Shown in pieces: positions 26,373 to 34,735 of a stretch of 64,000 bases of DNA (its first letter is position 1; every line of letters begins with the position of its first letter). Both the position numbers and the translations under genes were made by a program. The notes beneath the pieces were generated by a model. That model was given only the letters and a program-made list of their open reading frames with translations. It searched no databases and had not been told where the DNA came from. Origin of the DNA: Lichenibacterium dinghuense (GTDB lineage: Bacteria > Pseudomonadota > Alphaproteobacteria > Rhizobiales > Beijerinckiaceae); contig NZ_JAJLMN010000001.1 in the NCBI RefSeq assembly GCF_021730615.1, forward strand, positions 2,232,501-2,296,500. The letters run 5' to 3'.

Positions 26373-27335
26373 TCATTTGATCGCGAGCGGATTGATGGGC
26401 GAGCCGGTGCCGCCCGTGATGACGAGCGGCGGCCCGCAGAACAGGAACTCGTAGACGCCGTCCGCCGCGCAGCTCTCGGCGAGTTCCTTGACGTAGAACA
26501 TCTCGCCCATCGTCAGGCCGATGGCCGGGATGACCACCCAGTGCCAGGGCTGCTGGACTTCGCTCGTCTCGTTGGGCCGGACCTCGACGCCCCAGGTGTC
26601 CGAGCAGATCGCCGCGATCTCCTTGGCGTGCGACCAGTAGCAGTTCTCGAACCGCACGCCGGGCGCGTCGCCCCCGGCGTAACCACCCCACTGACCTTCG
26701 TGGAGGCAGCGCTCCTGCTGGCCGGTGCGGACGATCACGAAGTCGCCGCGGCCGACCTCGACGCCCTGTGCCTCGGCGGTCGCGTCGAGGTCGTCGTTGG
26801 AGATGGGGTGGCCGTCCTCGAGCCACGGCACGCCCTTGTGGCGCGCCACGTCGAGCAGCACGCCGCGGCCCACCATCTTGGCGCGGGTGTGCTCGATGCC
26901 GAGCTCGCGCACGCCACCGCCGTCCACGAGCTTGGCGTCGAGCCCGTTGTACATCTTGTCGTCGAGGAAGATGTGGCCGAGCGAGTCCCAGTGGGTCGCC
27001 GCCTGCACCGGCATGTTCAGGGCGTCGTCGGCGAAGCGGAGCTTGTTGGTCTCGTCGAACCGACCCGCCACGGCGTCCGTTCCGGTGGCCAGCATCGTGT
27101 GGATCGGGTTCCACCGCCCGCCGAACAGGCCCGTCTGCGGCCCGTGGCGGTCGAGCGGGATGCCCATGGCGAAGACTTGGCCCTTGCGCACCAGCCCGGC
27201 CGCGGCGGCGATCATCTCGGGCGTGACGTGGTTCAGCGTGCCGATCCGGTCGGCCTCGCCCCACCGGCCCCAATTCTTGAGCTTCTCCGCCGCTTCGTAG
27301 ATGGCGGCTTTGCCGGCGCCGATATCGATGGTCAT
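26373..27335 (-). CDS. Cyclase-family hydrolase (kynurenine formamidase-like), long subfamily
   Basis: A 320-residue PF04199-type protein. The metal motif is ATHWDSLGH near residues 108-116, the form used by the long (about 300-residue) cyclase-family enzymes rather than the HxGTHxDxPxH of KynB. Further signatures are GRGVLLDVARHKG and GDFVIVRTG. The family hydrolyses amide bonds or opens rings (formylkynurenine, isatin). ATG 27335 is chosen since the upstream residues look like promoter translation. It heads the long transporter operon and is divergent from the Mo-hydroxylase genes, suggesting a ring-opening or amide-hydrolysis step of the pathway. Confidence 0.82.
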   Translation of the reverse strand: MTIDIGAGKAAIYEAAEKLKNWGRWGEADRIGTLNHVTPEMIAAAAGLVRKGQVFAMGIPLDRHGPQTGLFGGRWNPIHTMLATGTDAVAGRFDETNKLRFADDALNMPVQAATHWDSLGHIFLDDKMYNGLDAKLVDGGGVRELGIEHTRAKMVGRGVLLDVARHKGVPWLEDGHPISNDDLDATAEAQGVEVGRGDFVIVRTGQQERCLHEGQWGGYAGGDAPGVRFENCYWSHAKEIAAICSDTWGVEVRPNETSEVQQPWHWVVIPAIGLTMGEMFYVKELAESCAADGVYEFLFCGPPLVITGGTGSPINPLAIK

Positions 27336-27489
27336 CGTGGTGGGCCTGCTCGGATGTCGGGAAAGGGTCGCGGGCCGCGAGCGATCCTGGCCGGAGCGGA
27401 TGGACGCGCCCGAACGCTGCCGTCCCATCGTCCTCCCTCCCTCGCCCCGCCGTCCGCGGGATCGGGCATCAGCGGCCCGTCTTGTTGAC

Positions 27490-27503
27490 CAATCTATAAA
27501 TAA
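27490..27503. promoter_or_regulatory. Operator-like site A (TTATC-N4-GATAA family, degenerate)
   Basis: CAATC-TATA-AATAA in the divergent promoter region between the cyclase-family operon and the Mo-hydroxylase genes matches 7 of 10 arm positions of the palindrome seen at 30682, 31501 and 39730. It is in an AT-rich pocket within GC-rich DNA. Confidence 0.45.
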
Positions 27504-27565
27504 GTGTGAGATCGCGTCAAGCGACCGATCGAGCGCAGGCGGCGGAAACGATCAAGCGAGGTGTC

Positions 27566-28069
27566 ATGAACGAGGTCGGTGGAAGCGCCGTCGCGGCGCA
27601 GCGGTCGATCAGCGTGAACGGGGTAGAGCGGCGCGTCGCGGCGCCGGATGCCACGCCATTGCTCGCTGTCCTGCGCGATGAGTTCGATCTGCGTTCGGCA
27701 CGCTTCGGCTGCGGGCATGAGCAGTGCGGCGCATGCATGGTGCTCGTCGACGGCGTGCCGCGCTACAGCTGCACGCTGCAGGTCGGAGAGGTGGGGGATC
27801 GCGCCGTCGTCACGGTCGAGGGGCTCGGCACGCGGGAGCGCCCTCACCCGATCCAGACCGCCCTCATCGACGGGCAGGCCGGCCAGTGCGGCTATTGCCT
27901 GTCCGGAATCCAGATCTCGGCAGCAGCGCTGCTCGCGCGGGACCGCGCGCCCTCGCGCCGCGAGATCGTGGAAGCGCTGGAGCCGCACCTGTGCCGCTGC
28001 GGCGCACACAACCGCATCGTCCGGGCGGTCGAATGCGCGGCGAGGGCGATGGCCGGAGCGGATGCATGA
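27566..28069 (+). CDS. Mo-hydroxylase iron-sulfur subunit (NicA/IorA type)
   Basis: A 167-residue protein with two [2Fe-2S] clusters: the plant-ferredoxin-type motif CGHEQCGACMVLVDG ending in YSC, and the C-terminal helical motif GQCGYCLSG with CRCG. This is the small subunit of xanthine dehydrogenase-family hydroxylases of the two-subunit type (nicotinate dehydrogenase, isoquinoline 1-oxidoreductase). It passes electrons from the Mo centre onward. ATG 27566 follows a GAGG site. Its stop overlaps the large-subunit ATG (ATGA). Confidence 0.93.
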   Translation: MNEVGGSAVAAQRSISVNGVERRVAAPDATPLLAVLRDEFDLRSARFGCGHEQCGACMVLVDGVPRYSCTLQVGEVGDRAVVTVEGLGTRERPHPIQTALIDGQAGQCGYCLSGIQISAAALLARDRAPSRREIVEALEPHLCRCGAHNRIVRAVECAARAMAGADA

Positions 28070-30189
28070 TCCCGAACGCGCTGCCCCAGGGGCTCGTCGA
28101 CAACCCGCGTCCCGACCAGTGGGTCGCGTTCACGCCAGACCGCAGGGTGACGCTGAAGAGCGGCAAGGTCGAGCTCGGCCAGGGCATCCTGACGGCACTT
28201 CGGCAGATCGCGGCGGAGGAACTCGACGTCGAGCCGACGCAGGTGGGCCTCGTGTCGGGCGACACAGCGCTGTCGCCGGACGAGGGCTACACGGCGGGCT
28301 CCCTGTCGGTCGAGGTGTCGGGCGCGGCCGTGCGCCTCGTCTGCGCGGAGATCCGGGGGCGGCTGGTCGACGCGGCGGCGGAGCGGCTCGGCGCGGAGCC
28401 CGGCCGGCTGCGGATCGCGGCGGGCGAGGTCGCCGCCGACGGCGAAGCGACGGGGCTCGGCTATTGGTCGCTCGCCCTCGACCTCGCTTCCCCCGTCCCG
28501 GGGACCAGGGCGCCGAAGCGCGTCGAGGAGCACCGCGTGGTCGGCCGGAGTCTCCAGCGCCTCGACCTGCCCGAAAAGGTGTTCGGCAGCCCCTTCGTGC
28601 ACGACATGCGGCTGCCCGGCCTCGTCCACGCCGCCGTGCTGCACCGCCCCTGGCCGGGCGCGCGCCTCGCGAGCCCCGATGCCCTGATCGCCCGCGTGGC
28701 CGGGGCCGGCGTCGCGGTGGTGCGCGACGGCGACTTCGTGGCTTTCGTGTCGGACGGCGAGACCGCGGCCGCCGAAGCGCTCGCCCGCGCCTGGGAGAAG
28801 CTCGCCTGGGACGGCGGCACGCCGCTGCGGCCCGAGCACGGCGAGGCCGGGCGGCTGACGGAACGGCCGACGCGCGACCGCCGCCTCGGCGCGCCCTCCA
28901 TCGCGGACCCGCGGGCCGCCTTCCGCCTGAAGGCGCGCTATTCCCGCCCGTTCATCGCACACGGCGCCATCGGCCCATCCTGCGCGGTCGCGCTGTTCGA
29001 GCGCGGCCGCCTCGACGACGGCCGGCTCGACGTTTGGACGCATTCCCAGGGCGTGGTGCCCCTGCGCGACGCGATCGCCCGGGTCGTCGGGCTCGCGCCG
29101 GACCGCGTGGTGATTCATCACCGGCAGGGTGCGGGCTGCTACGGCCACAATGGCGCCGACGATGCCGCCCTCGACGCGGCGCTGGTGGCCATGCGGCGCG
29201 CCGGCGTCCCGGTGCGGGTGCTGTGGCGCCGAGAGGACGAGATGTCGAGTTCGCCCTTCGGTGCGGCCGGCGTCGTGGAGATCGAGGCCGGCTGCGATCC
29301 CGACGGGCGTCCGCTCGACTGGTCCCTCGACCTGTGGAGCCCCATCCACGGCTCGCGGCCGGGCATGAACGGAGGGGTGAACCTTCTTTCCGCCACGGCG
29401 CTGGCCGAGCCCTGGCCCGGGCCGGAACCCTGCGATGTGCCCGACGAGCGCGGGGGTGGCGCCGTCCGCAACGCCTTCGCGCTCTACGACCTGCCGCCGC
29501 AGGACATCACCCACCATCTCGTTTGGGACCACCCGGCACGGACCTCGTCGATGCGCGGGCTCGGCGCGCTCGCCAACGCCTTCGCCATCGAGAGCTTCAT
29601 CGATGAGATCGCGGTCCGTTGCGGGCGCGACCCCCTGGCCTATCGCCTGTCGCTGCTGTCGGACGGACGGGCTCGCCACGTCCTGGAGCGCGCGGCGGCA
29701 CTGTCGGGGTGGGCGCTCAACGCGCAGGGAGGCACGGGCTCCGGGCGCGGCATCGCATTCAGCCGTTACAAGAACAGGGCCGCCTATGCGGCCGTGGTCG
29801 CGGAGGTCGATGTCGACGACGAGGTGCGGGTGAGGCGGGTCTGGGCCGCGGTCGACGCCGGCCTCGTGGTCAACCCCGACGGAGCCGCGAACCAGGTCGA
29901 GGGGGGCATCATCCAGGCGGCGAGTTGGGCTCTGAAGGAACAAGTGCTGTTCGACGAAGGCCGGGTCGCCACCGCGACGTGGGACCGCTACCCGATCCTG
30001 CGCTTCTCCGAAGTGCCGGAGGTCCACGTGGACTTCGTCGGCGCGGCAGAGCACCCGTCGCTCGGGATCGGCGAGGTGGCCCTCGGCCCCACGGCCGCGG
30101 CGATCGGCAACGCCATCGCTCACGCGCTCGGCGTGCGGGTGCGCGACCTCCCGCTCACGCGCGACCGCGTCATCGCCGCCATGTCCTGA
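28066..30189 (+). CDS. Mo-hydroxylase molybdopterin subunit (nicotinate dehydrogenase-like)
   Basis: A 707-residue molybdenum cofactor subunit. It has the nicotinate-dehydrogenase-type segments KSGKVELGQG near residue 27, GAGCYGHNGADDAALDAAL around 355, and the C-terminal GEVALGPTAAAIGNAI containing the expected catalytic Glu. It hydroxylates a ring carbon next to nitrogen with water as the oxygen source, or oxidises an aldehyde. No FAD subunit gene follows, and the cytochrome c domains fused to the Pseudomonas NicB are absent, so the electron acceptor is unknown. It is translationally coupled to the FeS subunit. Confidence 0.9.
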   Translation: MIPNALPQGLVDNPRPDQWVAFTPDRRVTLKSGKVELGQGILTALRQIAAEELDVEPTQVGLVSGDTALSPDEGYTAGSLSVEVSGAAVRLVCAEIRGRLVDAAAERLGAEPGRLRIAAGEVAADGEATGLGYWSLALDLASPVPGTRAPKRVEEHRVVGRSLQRLDLPEKVFGSPFVHDMRLPGLVHAAVLHRPWPGARLASPDALIARVAGAGVAVVRDGDFVAFVSDGETAAAEALARAWEKLAWDGGTPLRPEHGEAGRLTERPTRDRRLGAPSIADPRAAFRLKARYSRPFIAHGAIGPSCAVALFERGRLDDGRLDVWTHSQGVVPLRDAIARVVGLAPDRVVIHHRQGAGCYGHNGADDAALDAALVAMRRAGVPVRVLWRREDEMSSSPFGAAGVVEIEAGCDPDGRPLDWSLDLWSPIHGSRPGMNGGVNLLSATALAEPWPGPEPCDVPDERGGGAVRNAFALYDLPPQDITHHLVWDHPARTSSMRGLGALANAFAIESFIDEIAVRCGRDPLAYRLSLLSDGRARHVLERAAALSGWALNAQGGTGSGRGIAFSRYKNRAAYAAVVAEVDVDDEVRVRRVWAAVDAGLVVNPDGAANQVEGGIIQAASWALKEQVLFDEGRVATATWDRYPILRFSEVPEVHVDFVGAAEHPSLGIGEVALGPTAAAIGNAIAHALGVRVRDLPLTRDRVIAAMS

Positions 30190-30203
30190 GGCCGACGGGA
30201 GTC

Positions 30204-30641
30204 CTATCCCGCGTCGCGCCGCCGTATCGCCTCTGGAATCGGCAGAGGCCGGTTGGCACTCTGCAGAAACTCGACGGTCGAGAAGACGAGATCCGCGTCG
30301 CCGATGTTCGTGAGGTCGTGGATCTTGGAGTCGCCGGCCGCGTAGGTGGCGTGCTGCGTTTCACCGGCCGCGTAGGTCTTCTCGTAGGTGCTCCCGTCAT
30401 CGTGGTTGGACCGCGCCCGACCCGCCGTGATGGCGGTCCAGAAATAGTCGAGCACGTGCTCGTGGAAGCCGATCCGCTCGCCGGGCGCGAGGCGGATCAA
30501 CCACACCCGCACCCGGTCCGTCTCCGACACGAGCTCCGTCCCCACGCAGCCGTTCCCCCGCGACGCGCGAAGCTCGGCCATCAGCGCTTCATTCATGCCG
30601 GTGGTTTCGGTCCGGTCGCCCAGCGTCATCCCTTGCGCCAC
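30204..30641 (-). CDS. Cupin-domain protein
   Basis: A 145-residue single-domain cupin with PGERIGFHEHVLDYFW (motif 1 with His-x-His) and GDSKIHDLTNIGD (motif 2 region). Start is taken as GTG 30641; ATG 30629 and ATG 30596 are alternatives. It converges with the Mo-hydroxylase gene and is divergent from TetR, with operator-like site B in between. It could be a small dioxygenase, isomerase or sensor; no family member of known function can be named. Confidence 0.75.
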   Translation of the reverse strand: MAQGMTLGDRTETTGMNEALMAELRASRGNGCVGTELVSETDRVRVWLIRLAPGERIGFHEHVLDYFWTAITAGRARSNHDDGSTYEKTYAAGETQHATYAAGDSKIHDLTNIGDADLVFSTVEFLQSANRPLPIPEAIRRRDAG

Positions 30642-30681
30642 GGTCGTGACTCCCCATAGAAGCGGTTGGACACCGCCTTGT

Positions 30682-30695
30682 TTATCAGTTGATCA
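30682..30695. promoter_or_regulatory. Operator-like site B between cupin and TetR genes
   Basis: TTATC-AGTT-GATCA matches 9 of 10 arm positions of the palindrome TTATC-N4-GATAA. It lies 41 bases before the cupin start and 70 before the TetR start, a typical place for autoregulation by a TetR protein. Confidence 0.6.
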
Positions 30696-30764
30696 CCTCT
30701 CTCGGCAGTGTCAAGGCGAAGGCGGGGTCCGTGAGCCCCAGTGAGGGGACGGGCGGACGTGAGC

Positions 30765-31511
30765 ATGGACCCGGTCGAGATCGCGCGTCAGACAAATGCG
30801 CGTCCGGCGAAGAAGAGCTACCGCCGCATGACGCCCGCAGACCGGCGGCGACAGATCATTGAGGCCGCCGTGGCCTATTTCGCCGAAGTCGGCTTCGACG
30901 GGGCGACGCGCGCGTTAGCGGAGCGGCTCGGCGTCACGCAGCCGCTGATCTACCGCTACTTCCCGTCGAAGGACGAACTGATCAAGGCCGTCTACGACGA
31001 AGTCTATATCGGACGCTGGCGTGAAGAATGGCTCGACGCGATCAAGCGACGAGACGTGCCGCTGCGCGATCGGCTGATCGACTTCTACGAGCGCTACACG
31101 GACGTGATCTTCCAGCCGGAGTGGATGCGGATCTACCTGTTCTCCGGCCTGCGTGGGCTCGGCATGAACCGCTGGTGGATCGCTTTTCTGGAGGAGCACG
31201 TGCTCGTCCGGATCTGCGCGGAGATCCGGCACGGCCTCGGGCTGCCGTCGCCGGACCTCGTCCCGATCCAGCCCGCCGAGCTCGAGATCTACTGGCTCTT
31301 CCACGGGGGCGTTTTCTACTACGGCATGAGGAAGCACATGTACGAGGTGACGCCGCACCTGCCGTTGCGCGAGTTCCTGGAGGCCTCGATCGACAGCTTC
31401 CTGGACGGCTTTCCGGCTGCCGTGCAGGCGGCCGTCGGCCAAGGGGATAGGGACGGTGTGGGAGCACCGTCGCCCAGCTTGATCCCGGACGCGCACTCCT
31501 TTATCGATTGA
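30765..31511 (+). CDS. TetR/AcrR-family transcriptional regulator
   Basis: A 248-residue regulator with an N-terminal helix-turn-helix (RRRQIIEAAVAYFAEVGFDG, VTQPLIYRYFPSKDEL) and a long all-helical ligand-binding domain rich in Trp and Tyr. ATG 30765 is chosen; in-frame GTG codons lie just before. It stands between the Mo-hydroxylase and flavin monooxygenase genes, and palindromes of one type occur near four promoters of the cluster, so it is the best candidate regulator of the catabolic genes, probably a repressor released by a pathway intermediate. Confidence 0.9.
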   Translation: MDPVEIARQTNARPAKKSYRRMTPADRRRQIIEAAVAYFAEVGFDGATRALAERLGVTQPLIYRYFPSKDELIKAVYDEVYIGRWREEWLDAIKRRDVPLRDRLIDFYERYTDVIFQPEWMRIYLFSGLRGLGMNRWWIAFLEEHVLVRICAEIRHGLGLPSPDLVPIQPAELEIYWLFHGGVFYYGMRKHMYEVTPHLPLREFLEASIDSFLDGFPAAVQAAVGQGDRDGVGAPSPSLIPDAHSFID

Positions 31512-31514
31512 TAA
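31501..31514. promoter_or_regulatory. Operator-like site C upstream of flavin monooxygenase
   Basis: TTATC-GATT-GATAA is a perfect 5-base-arm palindrome. It overlaps the TetR stop codon and lies 17 bases before the monooxygenase ATG, close to its ribosome-binding site (GGGGAGTGGG). Confidence 0.6.
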
Positions 31515-31531
31515 CCAAGGGGAGTGGGACG

Positions 31532-32746
31532 ATGGCGGCACGGCGCGCATTGGTGGTGGGCGGCTCGATGAGCGGCCTGTTCGTCGCCACGGCGCTGTTG
31601 CAGGACGGCTGGGACGTTCAGGTGTTCGAGCGATCGCCGGTCCCGCTGTCGAGCCGGGGCGCGGGCATCATCGCCCAGCCCCAGGTGCGCCGCACGCTTG
31701 GGGCGCTCGGCCTCGTGGTGCCGGACGGCTTCGGGGTCGACGTGTCCCGGCGCCAAACGCTGGACCGCGCCGGGCGCATCGTCGCCACCGCGACGGATCC
31801 GCTCATCGCCACGTCCTGGAACAGGCTGTTCGGCGTGCTGCGCGCGGGCTTTCCCGACGACCGCTACCACCTCGACCACGATCTCGCGGGCTTGGCCGAG
31901 GACGAGGGGGGCGTGACGGCGCGCTTCGCCCGGCAGGGCGAGGTGCGGGGCGACCTCGTCGTCGGGGCCGACGGCTTCCGCTCCAACGTGCGGAGACTGC
32001 TGTTCCCCACCGTCGAGCCGCTCTACGCCGGCTACGTGGCCTGGCGCGGGCTCGTGGCCGAGGAGGCGCTGCCGCCGGACACGCACCGGGACATGTTCGG
32101 CCATTTCAGCTTCGGGCTGCCGCCGGACGAGCAGATCCTGGGCTACCCGGTGGCGGCCGACGGGAACGAGGCCGGGGCGGGCCGCGGCCGCTACAACTTC
32201 GTCTGGTACCGGCCGGCCGGCACGGACGACCTCGCGCGGCTGCTGACGGACGAGACTGGGCAGACCCACGACATCTCCATCCCGCCTCCGCTCATCGCGC
32301 GGGCTGTGGTGGACGAGATGCGGCGACACGCCGACGCGGTCTTCGCACCCCAGTTCCGGACTCTGATCCGCCTGACCGAGCAACCCTTCCTGCAGCCGAT
32401 CTACGACCTCGAAGCGCCGCGGATGGCCGAAGGCCGCGTGGCGCTGGTGGGCGACGCCGCCTTCGTCGCCCGCCCCCATGTCGGGGCCGGGACCGCCAAG
32501 GCCTGCGACGACGCGATGGCGCTCGCCGCCGCGCTCCGGGCCAAAACCGACCCTCGGGCTGCGCTCGCGCGCTTCGCGGCCGAGCGAGGGCCGGTGGGGG
32601 AGCGCATCGTAGCGCAGGGGCGGCACCTCGGCGCCTACATGACGCGCGACTTCGCGACAGCCGACCAGCGTCTCCGGGCGGAGCGCCACCGCTCGCCCGA
32701 GGCCGTGATGGCGGAGACGGCCCTGCTGCACTTCCTCGCGGCCTGA
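31532..32746 (+). CDS. FAD-dependent monooxygenase, 2,6-dihydroxypyridine 3-monooxygenase-like
   Basis: A 404-residue single-component aromatic hydroxylase. The FAD-binding region reads ALVVGGSMSGLFVATALLQ, the DG motif LVVGADGFRSNVR, and the GD motif VALVGDAAFVARPHVGAG. The middle (AGYVAWRGLVAEE, GRGRYNFVWYRP) resembles the 2,6-dihydroxypyridine hydroxylase and NicC-related branch more than salicylate hydroxylases. It would add a hydroxyl group to an activated ring using NAD(P)H and O2. ATG 31532 has a good Shine-Dalgarno. This is the step expected after Mo-dependent hydroxylation of a pyridine-type ring, but the substrate is unproven. Confidence 0.87.
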   Translation: MAARRALVVGGSMSGLFVATALLQDGWDVQVFERSPVPLSSRGAGIIAQPQVRRTLGALGLVVPDGFGVDVSRRQTLDRAGRIVATATDPLIATSWNRLFGVLRAGFPDDRYHLDHDLAGLAEDEGGVTARFARQGEVRGDLVVGADGFRSNVRRLLFPTVEPLYAGYVAWRGLVAEEALPPDTHRDMFGHFSFGLPPDEQILGYPVAADGNEAGAGRGRYNFVWYRPAGTDDLARLLTDETGQTHDISIPPPLIARAVVDEMRRHADAVFAPQFRTLIRLTEQPFLQPIYDLEAPRMAEGRVALVGDAAFVARPHVGAGTAKACDDAMALAAALRAKTDPRAALARFAAERGPVGERIVAQGRHLGAYMTRDFATADQRLRAERHRSPEAVMAETALLHFLAA

Positions 32747-32751
32747 ATAGC

Positions 32752-32777
32752 CCGCGCCGCCGTGCGCGGCGGCGCGG
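32752..32777. terminator. Bidirectional terminator hairpin
   Basis: An 11-base perfect stem (CCGCGCCGCCG and its complement) with a 4-base loop lies between the stops of the convergent monooxygenase and amidohydrolase genes. There is no T-tract, but the location and symmetry fit a two-way terminator. Confidence 0.6.
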
Positions 32778-32784
32778 CGACCCG

Positions 32785-33858
32785 CTACAGGTTCAGGAGC
32801 CGCTTGGCGTTCCCGCCGCAGATCGCCTCGACCGCGGCTTCGTCGAGCTTCGAGCCGACGATGTGGCCGACCGGGTCGTATTCGCCCATGTCGAAGGGAT
32901 CGTCGGTCCCCATCAGGACGTGGTCGGCGCCGAACAGGGTCACGAGGTTCTCGAGCTGGCCGGGCGTGAACACCACGGAGTCGACGTAGACCTTCTTGAG
33001 GTAGCTCGAGGGCGGGTTGGGCAGGTCGCCTCGGCAGTCCGAGCGCGCTCCCCAGGCATGATCGATGCGGCCCCAATATCCCCCAACGAAGCCGCCGCCG
33101 TGGGCCGCGACGATCTTCAGCGCGGGATAGCGCTCCAGCACGCCGTCGAAGATGAGGTGATGCAGGGCCAGCGTCGTCTCCAGCGGGTTGCCGATCACGT
33201 TGTTGAAGTAGAAGCGCTGGAAGCGCGCCCCCTCGGTGAAGCCGTTGGGATGGATGAAAACTGTCGCCCCGAGTTCCTCCGCGCGCTTCCAGAACGGCTC
33301 GTGGGACGGGTCGGATACCTCGCGCCCGGCGAGCGTGGTCAGGATCTGCACGCCCTTGAAGCCGAGCTCGTTTACGCAGCGGTCGAGCTCCCGCACGGCC
33401 AGTTCGGCGTCCTGCATCGGCACGGTGCCGAAGGCGACGAAGCGGTCCGGCCTTCGGGCGACGAAGTCGCGCAGGCCGTCGTTGACGAGCCGCGCCGCCT
33501 CGGCGCCGACCTCGCCGGATACCGCGTAGCAGCACTGGTTGGGCGTCGGCATGACGAGCTGCATGTCCACCCCCATGGCGTCGAGGTTGCGGATCCTGTG
33601 GTCCTGGTCGAACAGGCGCACCTTCACATCCTCGTCCTGCCGGTCGTTGACGGCGCGCGTTTCCGGCGTCTGCCAGCGGGCGAGCGGGATCGTGTCCATG
33701 TCGAGGTGCGGCTTCAGGAAGGCACCGGCCGCCGCGACCGCGATGTGGGCATGGGCATCGAAGGTGAGGCTTCGCGGGCGGAACTGCCGCCCAGGCTTGT
33801 CGTGGCTACGCGCTTCGGTGGCGACGTAGCGGTTCCAGATCTCGGTCGTTGCGGTCAT
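32785..33858 (-). CDS. Amidohydrolase-family protein (ACMSD-like decarboxylase/hydrolase)
   Basis: A 357-residue amidohydrolase_2 (PF04909) protein: FDAHAHI with the metal His pair near residue 35, VMPTPNQCCYAV, FIHPNG, AHGGGFVGGYWGR and GTDDPFDMGEY with the final Asp. The family includes ACMS decarboxylase, resorcylate decarboxylases and 3,6-dihydroxypicolinate decarboxylase (PicC), so a decarboxylation or ring-product hydrolysis is likely. ATG 33858 is chosen. It is last in line after the second Liv transporter on the minus strand, though a hairpin separates them. Confidence 0.85.
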   Translation of the reverse strand: MTATTEIWNRYVATEARSHDKPGRQFRPRSLTFDAHAHIAVAAAGAFLKPHLDMDTIPLARWQTPETRAVNDRQDEDVKVRLFDQDHRIRNLDAMGVDMQLVMPTPNQCCYAVSGEVGAEAARLVNDGLRDFVARRPDRFVAFGTVPMQDAELAVRELDRCVNELGFKGVQILTTLAGREVSDPSHEPFWKRAEELGATVFIHPNGFTEGARFQRFYFNNVIGNPLETTLALHHLIFDGVLERYPALKIVAAHGGGFVGGYWGRIDHAWGARSDCRGDLPNPPSSYLKKVYVDSVVFTPGQLENLVTLFGADHVLMGTDDPFDMGEYDPVGHIVGSKLDEAAVEAICGGNAKRLLNL

Positions 33859-33884
33859 GGGATGTGATGCTCCTGATATCAGCC

Positions 33885-33910
33885 GCCGTCGACGGTGGAT
33901 CGTCGACGGC
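33885..33910. terminator. Hairpin between Liv system 2 and amidohydrolase
   Basis: GCCGTCGAC-N8-GTCGACGGC, a perfect 9-base stem, lies in the 157-base gap after the second livF and 27 bases before the amidohydrolase start. It may end most transporter transcripts or act as an operator for the amidohydrolase gene. Confidence 0.45.
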
Positions 33911-34015
33911 TGGTCACGCCGCACGAGCGGCGGCGCGCATTCGCGCTGGCCAGCGGCTGGAAGATCCGACCGCTCGCACGAGAGGTGAAGGGACCGGGGC
34001 GGGGCGGCCATCCCG

Positions 34016-34735
34016 TCAGAACACCCCGAGGTGTTGCGCGATCGTCGCCTCGTCGGCGGCGAGCGCCGCGGCCGTGCCGGTGAAGACCACGGAGCCCGTG
34101 TTGATGAGAGCGACGTCGTCACAGAGCTCGAGCGCCAGCTTGATGTTCTGCTCGACCAGCACGATCGACAGGCCTTCGCCCCTCAGCCGTGCGATGATTC
34201 GCCCGACCTCGGCCACGATCTGCGGCGCGAGACCTTCCGAAGGCTCGTCCATCAGGAGCACGCGGGGGTTGGTCATGAGCGCGCGGCCGATGGCGAGCAT
34301 CTGCTGCTCCCCGCCCGACATCAGGCCCGCATGCTGCGACTGCCGCTCGCGCAGGCGCGGAAACATCGCGAAGACCGAGTCGAGCGACCAGGCCACCGGC
34401 GCGTCCTTCGCGGGCCGGCGCGCCGCCACCGCGAGGTTCTCGCGCACGGTCAGGCTGCGGAAGATGCGCCGCCCCTGCGGCACGATCGCGACGCGCCTCG
34501 ACGCCATGGCTTCGGGCGAAGGGCGGCGGACGGTCTCGCCCGCCACGGCGATGCTGCCCCCGCGCGTCTGCACGAGCCCCACGATGGCGTTGAGGCAGGT
34601 GGACTTGCCGGCGCCGTTGCGCCCGAGCAGGCCCAGCAGGCGCCCCGCCCCGAGGCGCAGCGACACGCCGTGCAACACGTGGCTGTCGCCGTAGAAGGCC
34701 TGGACGGCGGACAGGGCGAGGATGTCAGTGGCCAA
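34016..34735 (-). CDS. livF: Liv-type ABC transporter ATP-binding protein LivF (system 2)
   Basis: A 239-residue ATPase with Walker A GRNGAGKST, signature MSGGEQQ, Walker B VLLMDEPSEGL and IVLVEQN. No ATG or GTG precedes the family N-terminus; TTG 34735, inside the last codons of livG, is the best start, overlapping by 11 bases. It drives the second HAAT-type importer of the cluster. Confidence 0.88.
   Translation of the reverse strand: MATDILALSAVQAFYGDSHVLHGVSLRLGAGRLLGLLGRNGAGKSTCLNAIVGLVQTRGGSIAVAGETVRRPSPEAMASRRVAIVPQGRRIFRSLTVRENLAVAARRPAKDAPVAWSLDSVFAMFPRLRERQSQHAGLMSGGEQQMLAIGRALMTNPRVLLMDEPSEGLAPQIVAEVGRIIARLRGEGLSIVLVEQNIKLALELCDDVALINTGSVVFTGTAAALAADEATIAQHLGVF

Noticed and set aside
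27892-30123. 743-codon minus-strand frame opposite the Mo-hydroxylase large subunit
   Set aside because: Antisense to a well-supported gene, with a composition typical of shadow frames and no family pattern.
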